From the NCBI GenBank assembly GCA_044432885.1, contig JAWXUG010000019.1, positions 1-15,975 on the forward strand: DNA of 15,975 nt, in the 5' to 3' direction. Origin of the DNA: CAYJNO01 sp044432885 (GTDB lineage Bacteria; Bacillota_I; Bacilli_A; Erysipelotrichales; Erysipelotrichaceae). A program made the translations under genes and the position numbers. The notes beneath the pieces were generated by a model, which was not told the origin of the DNA, made no database searches, and saw nothing but the letters and a program-made list of their open reading frames with translations. Positions within the stretch are counted from its first letter, which is position 1; the number at the start of each line of letters is the position of its first letter. This document shows positions 1 through 7,551 of the stretch, one piece after another.

Positions 1-45
1 TGCTTTTACTTTTTGTTCAACTGTATATTTGTTTTTTCTGGACAT
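1..45 (-). CDS. IS3-family transposase OrfA, N-terminal fragment (cut by window edge)
   Basis: The minus strand reads MSRKNKYTVEQKVKA from an ATG at position 45 and is still open at the window edge. This start resembles the helix-turn-helix N-terminus of IS3-family (IS150-like) transposase OrfA proteins, which typically begin with a short basic stretch followed by 'YT/S-x-E-x-K'. A strong Shine-Dalgarno (GGAGGT, plus-strand complement near 57-62) lies about 11 nt upstream. Only 15 codons are visible, so the family call rests on the N-terminal pattern and on the IS-like end next to it. Whether the element is intact cannot be judged here. Confidence 0.6.
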   Translation of the reverse strand, partial: MSRKNKYTVEQKVKA

Positions 46-117
46 AATAAAATCCCACCTCCGTAGATCCATGAAATTTTATTTATTTCATTTGTCTACT
101 TTAGTGGGATTGTATCA
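1..117 (-). mobile_element. Left end of an IS3-family insertion sequence (partial)
   Basis: The transposase start at 45 is preceded on the minus strand by about 70 bp of non-coding DNA. The proposed outer end reads TGATACAATCCCACTAAAGT then AGACA (complement of 93-117), which looks like the terminal inverted repeat of IS150-type elements (a TG start, then a CCCACT-AAAGT-AGACA core). The boundary at 117 is inferred from the TG terminus. The other end and the target-site duplication are outside the window, so neither the boundary nor completeness can be confirmed. The element sits about 76 bp downstream of the stop codon of the LtaS-like gene. Confidence 0.5.
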
Positions 118-193
118 TAATAGAAAGACTTTTTTCTTTAGATATAATCAAAATTTAGTGTTGTTTTGCAGTGTGATGAAGATCAAAAGAAGA

Positions 194-2086
194 TTAATCA
201 TTTTCGGAAGAAAATGTAATTTCATCATCACTAAAGTAATCCAATTTCAATATAAGTTTAGAAACATCATACATTTCATAGTAATAATTAAAATCATTCA
301 TTGCATCTTCTGCTAGATAATCGTTATAGAGTGTTAGTTCATCAGTGACTAATTGATAGGTAAAGTTATCAGTTGACCATCTGCCCCAGTTAGAGAAGTA
401 AAATCCATCATAAGATGCATCAAATATGTCACTACCTAAAATAGTTTCTCTATCATAGTCTAGATTAAACATATTTGCAATCGTTGGTAATAAATCTAAA
501 ACTGTAGCAGTTTTTTCATAGGTTGATGCATCAGTTGCACTGTTGTAAATATATAATGCAGTGTATTCGTTATTTTCGCTATATTCAATTCCTGTTTGTG
601 TATAGAAGTCGCTTCCTTCTTCATAATCTAATCCTTTTACAATGTGATCACCAAAGAATACAAATACCCAATCATCTAGTTTTCCGGCATTTTCAAGGTT
701 TGTCATTAAAGACTCTAAAGCTTGATCAAGGTCCATATTTTTAGCCCAAAAAGAGGCGTAGTCATCTGTAATATCTGGATATTTTTCTTTTACTTTGGCA
801 ATGTCTTCATGACTTACACCAACTGACGTTAAATCATAGGGTTGATGCCCACTATAGGTAATCCAAAAACCCATATATTGAGTTTGTGTTTCAACCAAAA
901 TCCATTGTAAGACATTCATTAATTCTGAATCAGAAGATTCGCTTTCTAAGCCTAAGTAATAAGAATCAAAGAATCTAGAATAGCCCAAATTAGGAAATAA
1001 TATTTCACGATTATAATAAGTTCCATAATTATTATGGAATGCATTCGTGTTATACCCTGCTTCATTGAAAATAGTTGCGAGGGTAGTAGAGTAAGTGTTG
1101 TAAGGGTAGGTGTATGCAACCGCATACCCATCTGTATTAGGGATGAGAGAGGTATTTGCCATAAATTCAGTGTCACTAGTTGACCCTGTTAATAAAGGGG
1201 TATTGAAATTTTCGACGGTAATCCCTTCATTTTTCATCTTCCATATGGTAGGTGTTAAATCAGGGTCTGCAATCACATCTATATAAGATTCGGCTTGAAT
1301 AAATAAAATATTTTTGCCTTCAAAAATCCTGGTATAATCATTGGTTATTGGTTCACTTAAATTGTTCAAAAAACTTTCAACACGCTCATAATCTTCTTGT
1401 GAAAATAGTTCAGTCTCCATTAATGTTTGCGCATCCCGATAGGCAAACGTGATTAAGCCAAAGGTGTCCACAAATTGTTGGGTATTTGGAATAGATAAGT
1501 AGATATAATAATCTGTTTCATTTAAAATAAATACATCTTTATCTTGTGTTGCATTTACAGCATCGTTGAATAGATTGAACTGTGTCATTAAAGGGAAACA
1601 AAGCAATAAAATCCCGAGTTTATAAGGGACGCGCCACCAAATTTTAAAAGTGTCTCTTTGTAAAAAGTAATATAGAGCAAAAAAGAGTACACAAATAATC
1701 CCAAGTACTATAAAAGGCAAATAATCATCAAAGCCGATGAATTCTGCAATACTATCACTAACCCCTGTTACTTCACTTCGTAGTGAAATGGCAGTACTAA
1801 ATCTAAAATACTGATTAAAAGCACGCATATAAATATCTTGAGCTACAAGATATAATGTAAATGCAGTCCCATAAATAAATAAAACCAAGCGGTTGAGCAT
1901 AGGACCAATAAACCAAATAAGCATAAGGGCAATTAATAAAATACAATTGTACAAATAACCATCAAATACCGAGTCATTTAAATAAACTCCTTTCACCCAG
2001 TCAAGAAACAGTATCATAGATAGCGTAAAAAAGATTTCGATTGCAAAATATAATACAATCTTTATGTGTTTTTCATTTATTTTCAT
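194..2086 (-). CDS. LtaS-type lipoteichoic acid synthase / phosphoglycerol transferase (sulfatase fold)
   Basis: A 630-residue polytopic membrane enzyme of the LtaS family, which moves glycerol-phosphate from phosphatidylglycerol onto a surface acceptor or growing chain outside the membrane. About five membrane segments are visible (roughly residues 9-28, 42-60, 64-84, 119-142 and 153-171), followed by an extracellular alkaline-phosphatase/sulfatase domain from about 255. Expected catalytic residues are present: Glu266 in QAES, the nucleophile Thr303 in GSTSDTEF, His414 in SGHQPY, and Asp480-His481 in FGDH. At the glycerol-phosphate pocket the usual FWNR is YYNR (residues 357-360), as in some clostridial-type homologues. 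The start has no Shine-Dalgarno and an in-frame stop lies just upstream, so ATG 2086 is the only reasonable start; a promoter placed for a leaderless mRNA precedes it. It is divergent from the glycan genes, so it may build LTA or may decorate the local glycan. Confidence 0.9.
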   Translation of the reverse strand: MKINEKHIKIVLYFAIEIFFTLSMILFLDWVKGVYLNDSVFDGYLYNCILLIALMLIWFIGPMLNRLVLFIYGTAFTLYLVAQDIYMRAFNQYFRFSTAISLRSEVTGVSDSIAEFIGFDDYLPFIVLGIICVLFFALYYFLQRDTFKIWWRVPYKLGILLLCFPLMTQFNLFNDAVNATQDKDVFILNETDYYIYLSIPNTQQFVDTFGLITFAYRDAQTLMETELFSQEDYERVESFLNNLSEPITNDYTRIFEGKNILFIQAESYIDVIADPDLTPTIWKMKNEGITVENFNTPLLTGSTSDTEFMANTSLIPNTDGYAVAYTYPYNTYSTTLATIFNEAGYNTNAFHNNYGTYYNREILFPNLGYSRFFDSYYLGLESESSDSELMNVLQWILVETQTQYMGFWITYSGHQPYDLTSVGVSHEDIAKVKEKYPDITDDYASFWAKNMDLDQALESLMTNLENAGKLDDWVFVFFGDHIVKGLDYEEGSDFYTQTGIEYSENNEYTALYIYNSATDASTYEKTATVLDLLPTIANMFNLDYDRETILGSDIFDASYDGFYFSNWGRWSTDNFTYQLVTDELTLYNDYLAEDAMNDFNYYYEMYDVSKLILKLDYFSDDEITFSSEND

Positions 2087-2092
2087 AAAAAA

Positions 2093-2121
2093 ATTTTACC
2101 ATGGTAAATATTATTTAACAA
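2093..2121 (-). promoter_or_regulatory. Promoter of the LtaS-like gene, placed for a leaderless mRNA
   Basis: On the minus strand a -35 TTGTTA (2121-2116), a 17-nt spacer ending in TGG (extended -10), and a -10 TAAAAT (2098-2093) are followed by six T residues and then ATG at 2086. Transcription starting 6-7 nt after the -10 would begin at or next to the start codon. A weaker alternative is TTGGAT (2133-2128) with TATTTA (2110-2105), also 17 nt apart. AT-rich sequence makes chance matches easy. Confidence 0.5.
2095..2108. promoter_or_regulatory. 14-bp perfect palindrome over the LtaS-like gene's -10 region (operator candidate)
   Basis: TTTACCATGGTAAA is its own reverse complement. It overlaps the proposed -10 hexamer and the end of the spacer of the minus-strand promoter, where a bound repressor would block RNA polymerase. 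No regulator gene is in the window, so the binding protein is unknown. Confidence 0.35.
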
Positions 2122-2191
2122 ACACTTATCCAATTTTATCTTGTTAAAAAATATAAAATTTTATGAGTAAGCACTAGTAACCGATAATTTA

Positions 2192-2220
2192 TAGACTATA
2201 CGGATGGTATTTGGTATAAT
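2192..2220 (+). promoter_or_regulatory. Promoter for the plus-strand glycan gene run
   Basis: A consensus -10 TATAAT at 2215-2220 has a -35-like TAGACT (4 of 6 matches to TTGACA) at 2192-2197 with the ideal 17-nt spacer. The leader to the ATG at 2266 is about 38 nt and ends in a perfect AGGAGG (2255-2260) five nt before the ATG. The leader shows no riboswitch-like or attenuator structure that I can see. Confidence 0.6.
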
Positions 2221-2265
2221 TTGAGAAGTAATTTAAAAGTAATTAGGCTTTATTAGGAGGATAAT

Positions 2266-3255
2266 ATGGCAAAGATATTTATTACAGGTGGAGCAGGGTT
2301 TATTGGTTCAACATGTTCAAAAAGATTATTAAACGAAGGGCATGAAATTGTTGCGATAGATAACTTTAATGCTTATTATGATCCATCATTGAAAGAAAAA
2401 AATGCTGAAGAGGTTAAAACAGTAGCAGCGATGAATAAGTCGAATTATCAACTTATTAAAGGGGATATTCGAGATGCTGATTTAATAGAACAACTTTTTT
2501 CTAACCATCAATTTGATGTTGTGATTCATTGGGCAGCTAATGCTGGCGTGCGCCCTTCAATTGAGGATCCTAAATATTATGTAGATGTGAACATCAATGG
2601 TTTAATGAATGTGTTAGAAGCGATGCGCACACATGATGTAAAAAAACTGGTGTTTATTTCGTCATCAAGTGTTTATGGAAATAATAAAAAAGTACCATTT
2701 AGTGAAATGGATATTGTGGATCATCCAATTTCGCCGTATGCTGCAACGAAAAAGGCGGGCGAATTGTTATGTCATACTTACAAATCTTTATTTAATATAG
2801 ATACCCATTGTTTACGTTATTTTACAGTCTATGGACCTAAACAAAGACCAGATTTAGCGATTAATAAATTCACACGCTTTATGCTCAATGATGAAGCGAT
2901 TCCTATGTTTGGTGATGGTTCTACATCAAGAGATTATACTTATGTAGATGATATTGTAGAAGGCACCATTTTATCAATGCAATATTTATTAGCGCATGAT
3001 GATGTTTTTGATGTGTTTAATCTAGGTGGTTCCAATCCAATTAGTTTAAAAGAAATGATTCAAGTGATTGGCAATGCCTTAAATATTGAACCTAAAATTG
3101 AACAATTGCCTATGCAACCAGGTGATGTCGATATAACTTATAGTGATTTTTCACATGCTAAAGAAATTTTAGGATATAATCCTAAAACAAGTTTTGAACA
3201 AGGGATAAATAACTTTGTCTCATGGTATAAAAAGGAGAATGGATATGAAGCCTAA
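2266..3255 (+). CDS. NAD-dependent sugar-nucleotide epimerase, UDP-glucuronate 4-epimerase (CapI)-like
   Basis: A 329-residue extended short-chain dehydrogenase/reductase, likely cytoplasmic. The NAD-binding GGAGFIG is at residues 8-14, the catalytic site is the SSSVYG stretch (about 133-138) with Tyr158-xxx-Lys162, and the substrate-side motif TVYGPKQRPD starts at about 187. The IDNFNAYYDPSLKE segment and HWAANAGVRPSIEDP (from 88) resemble UDP-glucuronate 4-epimerases of the CapI type, which interconvert UDP-GlcA and UDP-GalA, more than plain GalE. Substrate is inferred from these motifs; other UDP-hexose or dehydratase-type activities cannot be excluded. Start chosen for its AGGAGG at 2255-2260. 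First gene of the run; its 3' end overlaps the next gene by 11 nt, suggesting translational coupling. No UDP-glucose dehydrogenase is visible, so UDP-GlcA would have to come from elsewhere in the genome. Confidence 0.85.
   Translation: MAKIFITGGAGFIGSTCSKRLLNEGHEIVAIDNFNAYYDPSLKEKNAEEVKTVAAMNKSNYQLIKGDIRDADLIEQLFSNHQFDVVIHWAANAGVRPSIEDPKYYVDVNINGLMNVLEAMRTHDVKKLVFISSSSVYGNNKKVPFSEMDIVDHPISPYAATKKAGELLCHTYKSLFNIDTHCLRYFTVYGPKQRPDLAINKFTRFMLNDEAIPMFGDGSTSRDYTYVDDIVEGTILSMQYLLAHDDVFDVFNLGGSNPISLKEMIQVIGNALNIEPKIEQLPMQPGDVDITYSDFSHAKEILGYNPKTSFEQGINNFVSWYKKENGYEA
3234..3237 (+). promoter_or_regulatory. Shine-Dalgarno that decides the GT2 start
   Basis: GGAG at 3234-3237 lies 7 nt before the ATG at 3245 but only 1 nt before the in-frame ATG at 3239, and downstream of the ATG at 3215. 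This favours 3245 (protein beginning MKPKISIVVPTYN, the usual GT2 N-terminus). Confidence 0.7.
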
Positions 3256-5473
3256 GATTTCTATTGTTGTTCCTACGTATAATGTAGAGGCATATATTGC
3301 GAAATGTTTAGATTCATTGGTTCAACAAGATTACGAAAATTACGATGTTCTTGTCGTAAATGATGGATCACCAGCAAACGAGCAGGTGATTATTGATCAA
3401 TATGCCAAACAATATCCTACAATTATCAAATCTATAGTTAAAGAAAATGGTGGATATGGTAGTGTTTTATCTTTAGCGTTTTCAACAAGTGATGCTGAGT
3501 ATGTATTGGTATGTGATCCAGACGATTATCTTGATCAAAGTGCGCTAAGTACATTGTATGCTTACATGAGCGAACATGATGCTGAATTGGTAGTAGGGGC
3601 TAAAAATTTAGTATATAGTGATAATGACGAAATAAAGTATGATGCTTCTTTTAATGCGAACTTTACGCATTTAAAAGACCATCATTTATATCATAAACAA
3701 GATAAAGATTTTGAAGCTTTATATTTTTTAGAACCATCCCCTCATAGTAAGTTATACAAAAGATCGATCGTAGCACAAATACAGTTTCCTCAAAAGGTAA
3801 GCTATACAGATAATTTGTTGTTCTTTTATACATTAGCTAAAGTGGAAAAGGTGGTTTATTGTGAACAAGCATTATCTTATTATTTGATTGATCGTGCTGG
3901 AAATACTAGGACGGACTTAAACCCAAAGATTATTGATGCATGGGTAAAGGTATTTACGAATATAATGAGTCAGGTAACAGATGCTCAAGATATTTTCTAT
4001 TATCGTATGTTTGAATCTTTTTATTCCATTTTTTATAAGGTAGATACAATTAAGGGAAATGATACTGAAAAAATCGAAAAATATCAATTGATCTATCAGT
4101 TTTTAGAAATGCTAATCCTTCATAAAGAAGCCATTCTTAATAAAAACAAAGATTATCAAAAGGAAAATACAGTTATTTTAAATCAAAAGGAAAAGCTTTT
4201 AACAAGGGAAACCTCTAGAAAAATGTATGACACACTTGTGATGAATCGTTTGAATCGCTCATTAAAACAACGTGTGAAATCAAAAGTGATGAATCATGAA
4301 TCTTTAAGCAAACTATATGATATTTATCATTTTCACGCAAAATATCATAATACGAAAAATGATGAAAAAATGATTTTACATCCACAGGTTATCTGTGAAT
4401 CTTTAAATCATGAAGATGTGAATTTCTTTGGATACTATGATAAACCATGTATTGCTTATGGGCATTCATTAACACATCGTGTAAATAGTACTAAACTAGA
4501 GTTGAATCAGGAAATTGACATATTGGTTGACAAAGAAAAAGTGTCAAGCAGTAAATCTTGGAATTGGCAGCAAGGTGCAATGAGTAGTTGGTTAGATGAG
4601 AATCATATTATCCACAACGATTTTAGCGGTACTCATTATATAAGTAAGATTGTTAACATTGATACAAAAGAAGTGAAAATAATTGATTTTCCAATTTATT
4701 CATTAGCTAAAAACAAAACGTTTGCACTTAGTTTAAACTTTAATCGTTTAGCACAATTAAGAGCGGACTATGGTTATTTTAATCAAAAAGAAACCTTAAA
4801 TAGTTTGGATACTGATGGGATTTATTATGTTGATTTAAATAACAACACCCATTCTTTATGGTTAAGTTTAAGGGAAATTAGTAGTTTCGAACCAGAAGAA
4901 ACGATGAAAAAAGCAATCCATAAGGTCAATCATATTGATGTCTCACCTAATAGTGATCGTGCGATTTTCTTGCATCGTTGGTATTTGAACGATGTAAAGT
5001 ATACAAGATTAATGATGGTAGATATTTCAACTAAAACCATGCATGTTATGGCAAGTAATGGTATGGTAAGCCATATGACTTGGGTAGATAATGATTGCTT
5101 ATTTGGCTATTTAAAAGGAAATAACCAATTTAATGGCTATTTCTTTATTGATATGGATAAAACACAAACGATGATAACACATCCGTTACTTGTAGATGAT
5201 GGGCATCCAACGGTATATAATCGACGTTATATTGTAACGGATGCATATCCGGATTATACTTGTAAGAGTAAACTGATGCTTATAGATACATTTAGCAATG
5301 AAGTGACCTTGTTAGGACAATTTTATAGTGGAAAGGCATATCAAAATACGAAGAGATGTGACTTGCACCCGCGCTTTAATAAAGAGGGTAAAGGAATTAC
5401 CTTTGATAGCGTATGTTCAGGCAAGCGAGAAGTATACCAAATGAATTTAGAATTATTAATCAAAGAATCATAA
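3245..5473 (+). CDS. GT2 glycosyltransferase fused to a C-terminal predicted beta-propeller domain
   Basis: A 742-residue soluble protein. Residues about 4-210 are a GT-A family 2 transferase: SIVVPTYN at the start, VVNDGS (about 37-42), KENGGYGS, and the metal-binding stretch CDPDDYLD with Asp91 and Asp93-Asp94. A helical linker (about 265-370) leads to a second domain (about 385-742) rich in beta repeats. It has FGYYDK (395-400), WNWQQG (439-444), SHMTW (His610), DGHP (His654) and DLHPR (His708), and a last blade ending in 'GKREVYQMNLE'. The later motifs are spaced like those of the oligogalacturonate-lyase/TolB-like propellers, by recollection and not by search. The transferase should add a sugar in the cytoplasm during repeat-unit assembly; the propeller's job is unknown (glycan binding, scaffold or lyase-like). 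No signal peptide or membrane helix is seen, so the propeller should be cytoplasmic. Confidence 0.85.
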   Translation: MKPKISIVVPTYNVEAYIAKCLDSLVQQDYENYDVLVVNDGSPANEQVIIDQYAKQYPTIIKSIVKENGGYGSVLSLAFSTSDAEYVLVCDPDDYLDQSALSTLYAYMSEHDAELVVGAKNLVYSDNDEIKYDASFNANFTHLKDHHLYHKQDKDFEALYFLEPSPHSKLYKRSIVAQIQFPQKVSYTDNLLFFYTLAKVEKVVYCEQALSYYLIDRAGNTRTDLNPKIIDAWVKVFTNIMSQVTDAQDIFYYRMFESFYSIFYKVDTIKGNDTEKIEKYQLIYQFLEMLILHKEAILNKNKDYQKENTVILNQKEKLLTRETSRKMYDTLVMNRLNRSLKQRVKSKVMNHESLSKLYDIYHFHAKYHNTKNDEKMILHPQVICESLNHEDVNFFGYYDKPCIAYGHSLTHRVNSTKLELNQEIDILVDKEKVSSSKSWNWQQGAMSSWLDENHIIHNDFSGTHYISKIVNIDTKEVKIIDFPIYSLAKNKTFALSLNFNRLAQLRADYGYFNQKETLNSLDTDGIYYVDLNNNTHSLWLSLREISSFEPEETMKKAIHKVNHIDVSPNSDRAIFLHRWYLNDVKYTRLMMVDISTKTMHVMASNGMVSHMTWVDNDCLFGYLKGNNQFNGYFFIDMDKTQTMITHPLLVDDGHPTVYNRRYIVTDAYPDYTCKSKLMLIDTFSNEVTLLGQFYSGKAYQNTKRCDLHPRFNKEGKGITFDSVCSGKREVYQMNLELLIKES

Positions 5474-5486
5474 ACTAGGAGTAAAC

Positions 5487-7526
5487 ATGAATACAGTGAT
5501 AACTACATGTTTGATTGTAATTGGCGTATCCATTATTTCATTAGGATACGGGGTTACAATTAAAAAGAATAGTCATTTGACCTATCAAATAGCGATAGGT
5601 TTTTTGGCGTATTTGGGATTCTTTCAATTATTTGCCTCTGTTATGGTAAGATTTGGGTTTTCTAGAAACATTATTTTAGCTTTTAATTTATTAATGGCAT
5701 TAATAGGTGTGTGCTTATTGGTGGTAAATCGCAAGAAGATTAGTAAACCTAAAAAAATAGAGTGGTTTGGTTTAGTTATCTATTTAATGATTATGATTAC
5801 TTTAGCTTACAATAGTACGCTTGGTATTGAAAGTTTTGATACACATCATTATCTATCCATGATTAATGAGCATCAAGTGAACGATTTTATAGGTAAGGCT
5901 GTCTATTCGACAGGGGACTTATTAAGTAGATTAAATGTACAATATGATTTTCAAACCTATTTTGTTTTTTGGGCAAACATTTTAAATCTACAACGTATTA
6001 TAGAAATTATTGTTTCTCAAAGTGTTTCGATTAACATTCAACTATTCATTTGGGCAAGTTCCATCATGTATTTTATCTTAAGTTTTGCCTTATTCTATGA
6101 GGTGATAACTTACTTTAAAGTAGATAACAAAATGGCTAAACTTGTTTTATCAATATTTCCATTTTTATTCTTTTCAACCCCTTATTATGTAAGTGCCCTT
6201 GCATTTTACGGGAATACCTACCGAACGTTAATTATCGGATTCTTATGTTTTGAAATGTATAAAACGTTGAGAAATCAAACCTATACTCTTTTTAACATAA
6301 GCATCTTGAGTATGTTGGCAAGTGCAGCAATTTCAGTGAGTTCATCAAGTTTGTTTATTCTAATTGTTATCTTTGGAATTCTTGTGAAAATGATGTTGGA
6401 TGAACCCACAGTGCAATTGGGAGTCAAATTTGGCATATTATTAATTCCTGTTGTTCAATTTGCTTGGTACTATATTGGAAATGCGCTTATTCCAGTAGTG
6501 ATGGTATTTTATCTATTTTTGATTATTTATGATTATAAACTCAATGATAGAACACAAGGCTTTTTAAGGGGATTAGTAAGTAATATTTTATCTTTTATCC
6601 CAATATTCTTTGTGTTAATTACCGCTTATATGATGTATAAAGGAGAACTTGGATTTATTTTCTTTGAAAAACATTCTTATATGGATATGGTTTATGATTA
6701 TTTTCTATTAGATACCCTTCAATTAGTTGTCTTAAATATTATTATTTGGAGCTCAACGATTTATTATTTAATTAAAGGGGAAAATGTTCGTTTTAAAAGA
6801 TATTTAAGATATTTTATATGTATTTATAACCCATTAACCTATGGGGCAATTATAAAGTTTTTGGCAAGTGATGTTTATTATCGTATGATTGATGGTTTGT
6901 TTAACCCATTTACTTTATTGTTGTTTGTTTATGGGATGTTGACGGTATTACATAAACACAGCACTTCATTCAAAATGATACTTTCAATATTTATTTTGGT
7001 AACAGGTTATTTTACAGTAGAGCAAATGCTAAATAAATACCATCATTATTTTATTCCAGAAGAGGGATATGATAATGTCTTAAAAGGCTATACAGAAGGT
7101 TTGGAAGTGGCTCAAGCCCTTTACAATGATATCAATTATTATCAAGTGGAGGATGCGCGGGTATTATCGCAGTTTTTAGAAGTGAAAGCTTATGTACCAA
7201 CCATTAACCTTTCATTAAATTATCGTACTGTACAAAGCACGAATGCTTACGGTATTAATAGTGTAGAGGATGAATTATTTAGGGTGTTTTATCCAAGACT
7301 TAACGCAGAAATGGAAACCTTTGTTCAAGATACAGATTATTCAAGAGCTTGTGCTCTAATTGCAGAAAAAAAACCAGATTATGTCATTATGGATAATGAA
7401 GAAAATTATTTAATCGCAAAAGATTCTTATGTCATATTAAATGCTGAAGTTTCAGCATGTTATGGAGAATCGATTATTTATACAAATGATAAGTACACAC
7501 TCTATCGTTTGAACTGGGATGAGTAA
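5487..7526 (+). CDS. Polytopic membrane protein, GT-C-like layout, paralogue of the next gene
   Basis: I do not recognise a named family. The 679-residue protein has about 13-15 hydrophobic segments up to residue 511, then a soluble domain (about 512-679). Positive charges after segments 1 and 3 (KK at 26-27; NRKKISKPKK at 81-90) put those loops inside, so the loop after segment 4, carrying ESFDTHHYL with Asp118, should face outside. An acidic residue in the first large outer loop is typical of GT-C glycosyltransferases that use polyprenyl-phosphate sugars. The tail domain should also be outside. It shares GNTYR (242-246), VYYR (463-466) and the closing DKYTLYRL pattern with the following protein. 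AGGAG at 5477-5481 supports the start. An extracytoplasmic sugar transferase or polymer-processing role is inference. Confidence 0.75.
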   Translation: MNTVITTCLIVIGVSIISLGYGVTIKKNSHLTYQIAIGFLAYLGFFQLFASVMVRFGFSRNIILAFNLLMALIGVCLLVVNRKKISKPKKIEWFGLVIYLMIMITLAYNSTLGIESFDTHHYLSMINEHQVNDFIGKAVYSTGDLLSRLNVQYDFQTYFVFWANILNLQRIIEIIVSQSVSINIQLFIWASSIMYFILSFALFYEVITYFKVDNKMAKLVLSIFPFLFFSTPYYVSALAFYGNTYRTLIIGFLCFEMYKTLRNQTYTLFNISILSMLASAAISVSSSSLFILIVIFGILVKMMLDEPTVQLGVKFGILLIPVVQFAWYYIGNALIPVVMVFYLFLIIYDYKLNDRTQGFLRGLVSNILSFIPIFFVLITAYMMYKGELGFIFFEKHSYMDMVYDYFLLDTLQLVVLNIIIWSSTIYYLIKGENVRFKRYLRYFICIYNPLTYGAIIKFLASDVYYRMIDGLFNPFTLLLFVYGMLTVLHKHSTSFKMILSIFILVTGYFTVEQMLNKYHHYFIPEEGYDNVLKGYTEGLEVAQALYNDINYYQVEDARVLSQFLEVKAYVPTINLSLNYRTVQSTNAYGINSVEDELFRVFYPRLNAEMETFVQDTDYSRACALIAEKKPDYVIMDNEENYLIAKDSYVILNAEVSACYGESIIYTNDKYTLYRLNWDE

Positions 7527-7551
7527 ATACAGAAGAAAGAGGAAATAGACT

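Noticed and set aside
120..142. Hairpin AAAGA...TCTTT as a terminator for the LtaS-like gene
   Set aside because: The stem is only about 5 A-T-rich pairs and no T-run follows on the minus strand.
29..316. Plus-strand 95-codon open frame over the IS end and the LtaS-like 3' end
   Set aside because: It spans the IS boundary and overlaps a real gene's end on the other strand; no ribosome site; composition is Phe/Ile-rich as expected by chance in AT-rich DNA.
952..1176. Minus-strand 74-codon open frame inside the LtaS-like gene
   Set aside because: It lies entirely within a well-supported catalytic region in another frame and has no ribosome site or recognisable protein features.
2171..2180. 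CACTAGTA near the epimerase promoter as a second copy of the GT4 palindrome
   Set aside because: Only the ACTAGT core is shared; the same hexamer also occurs in coding sequence (for example near 1178 and 15523), so the match is not informative.
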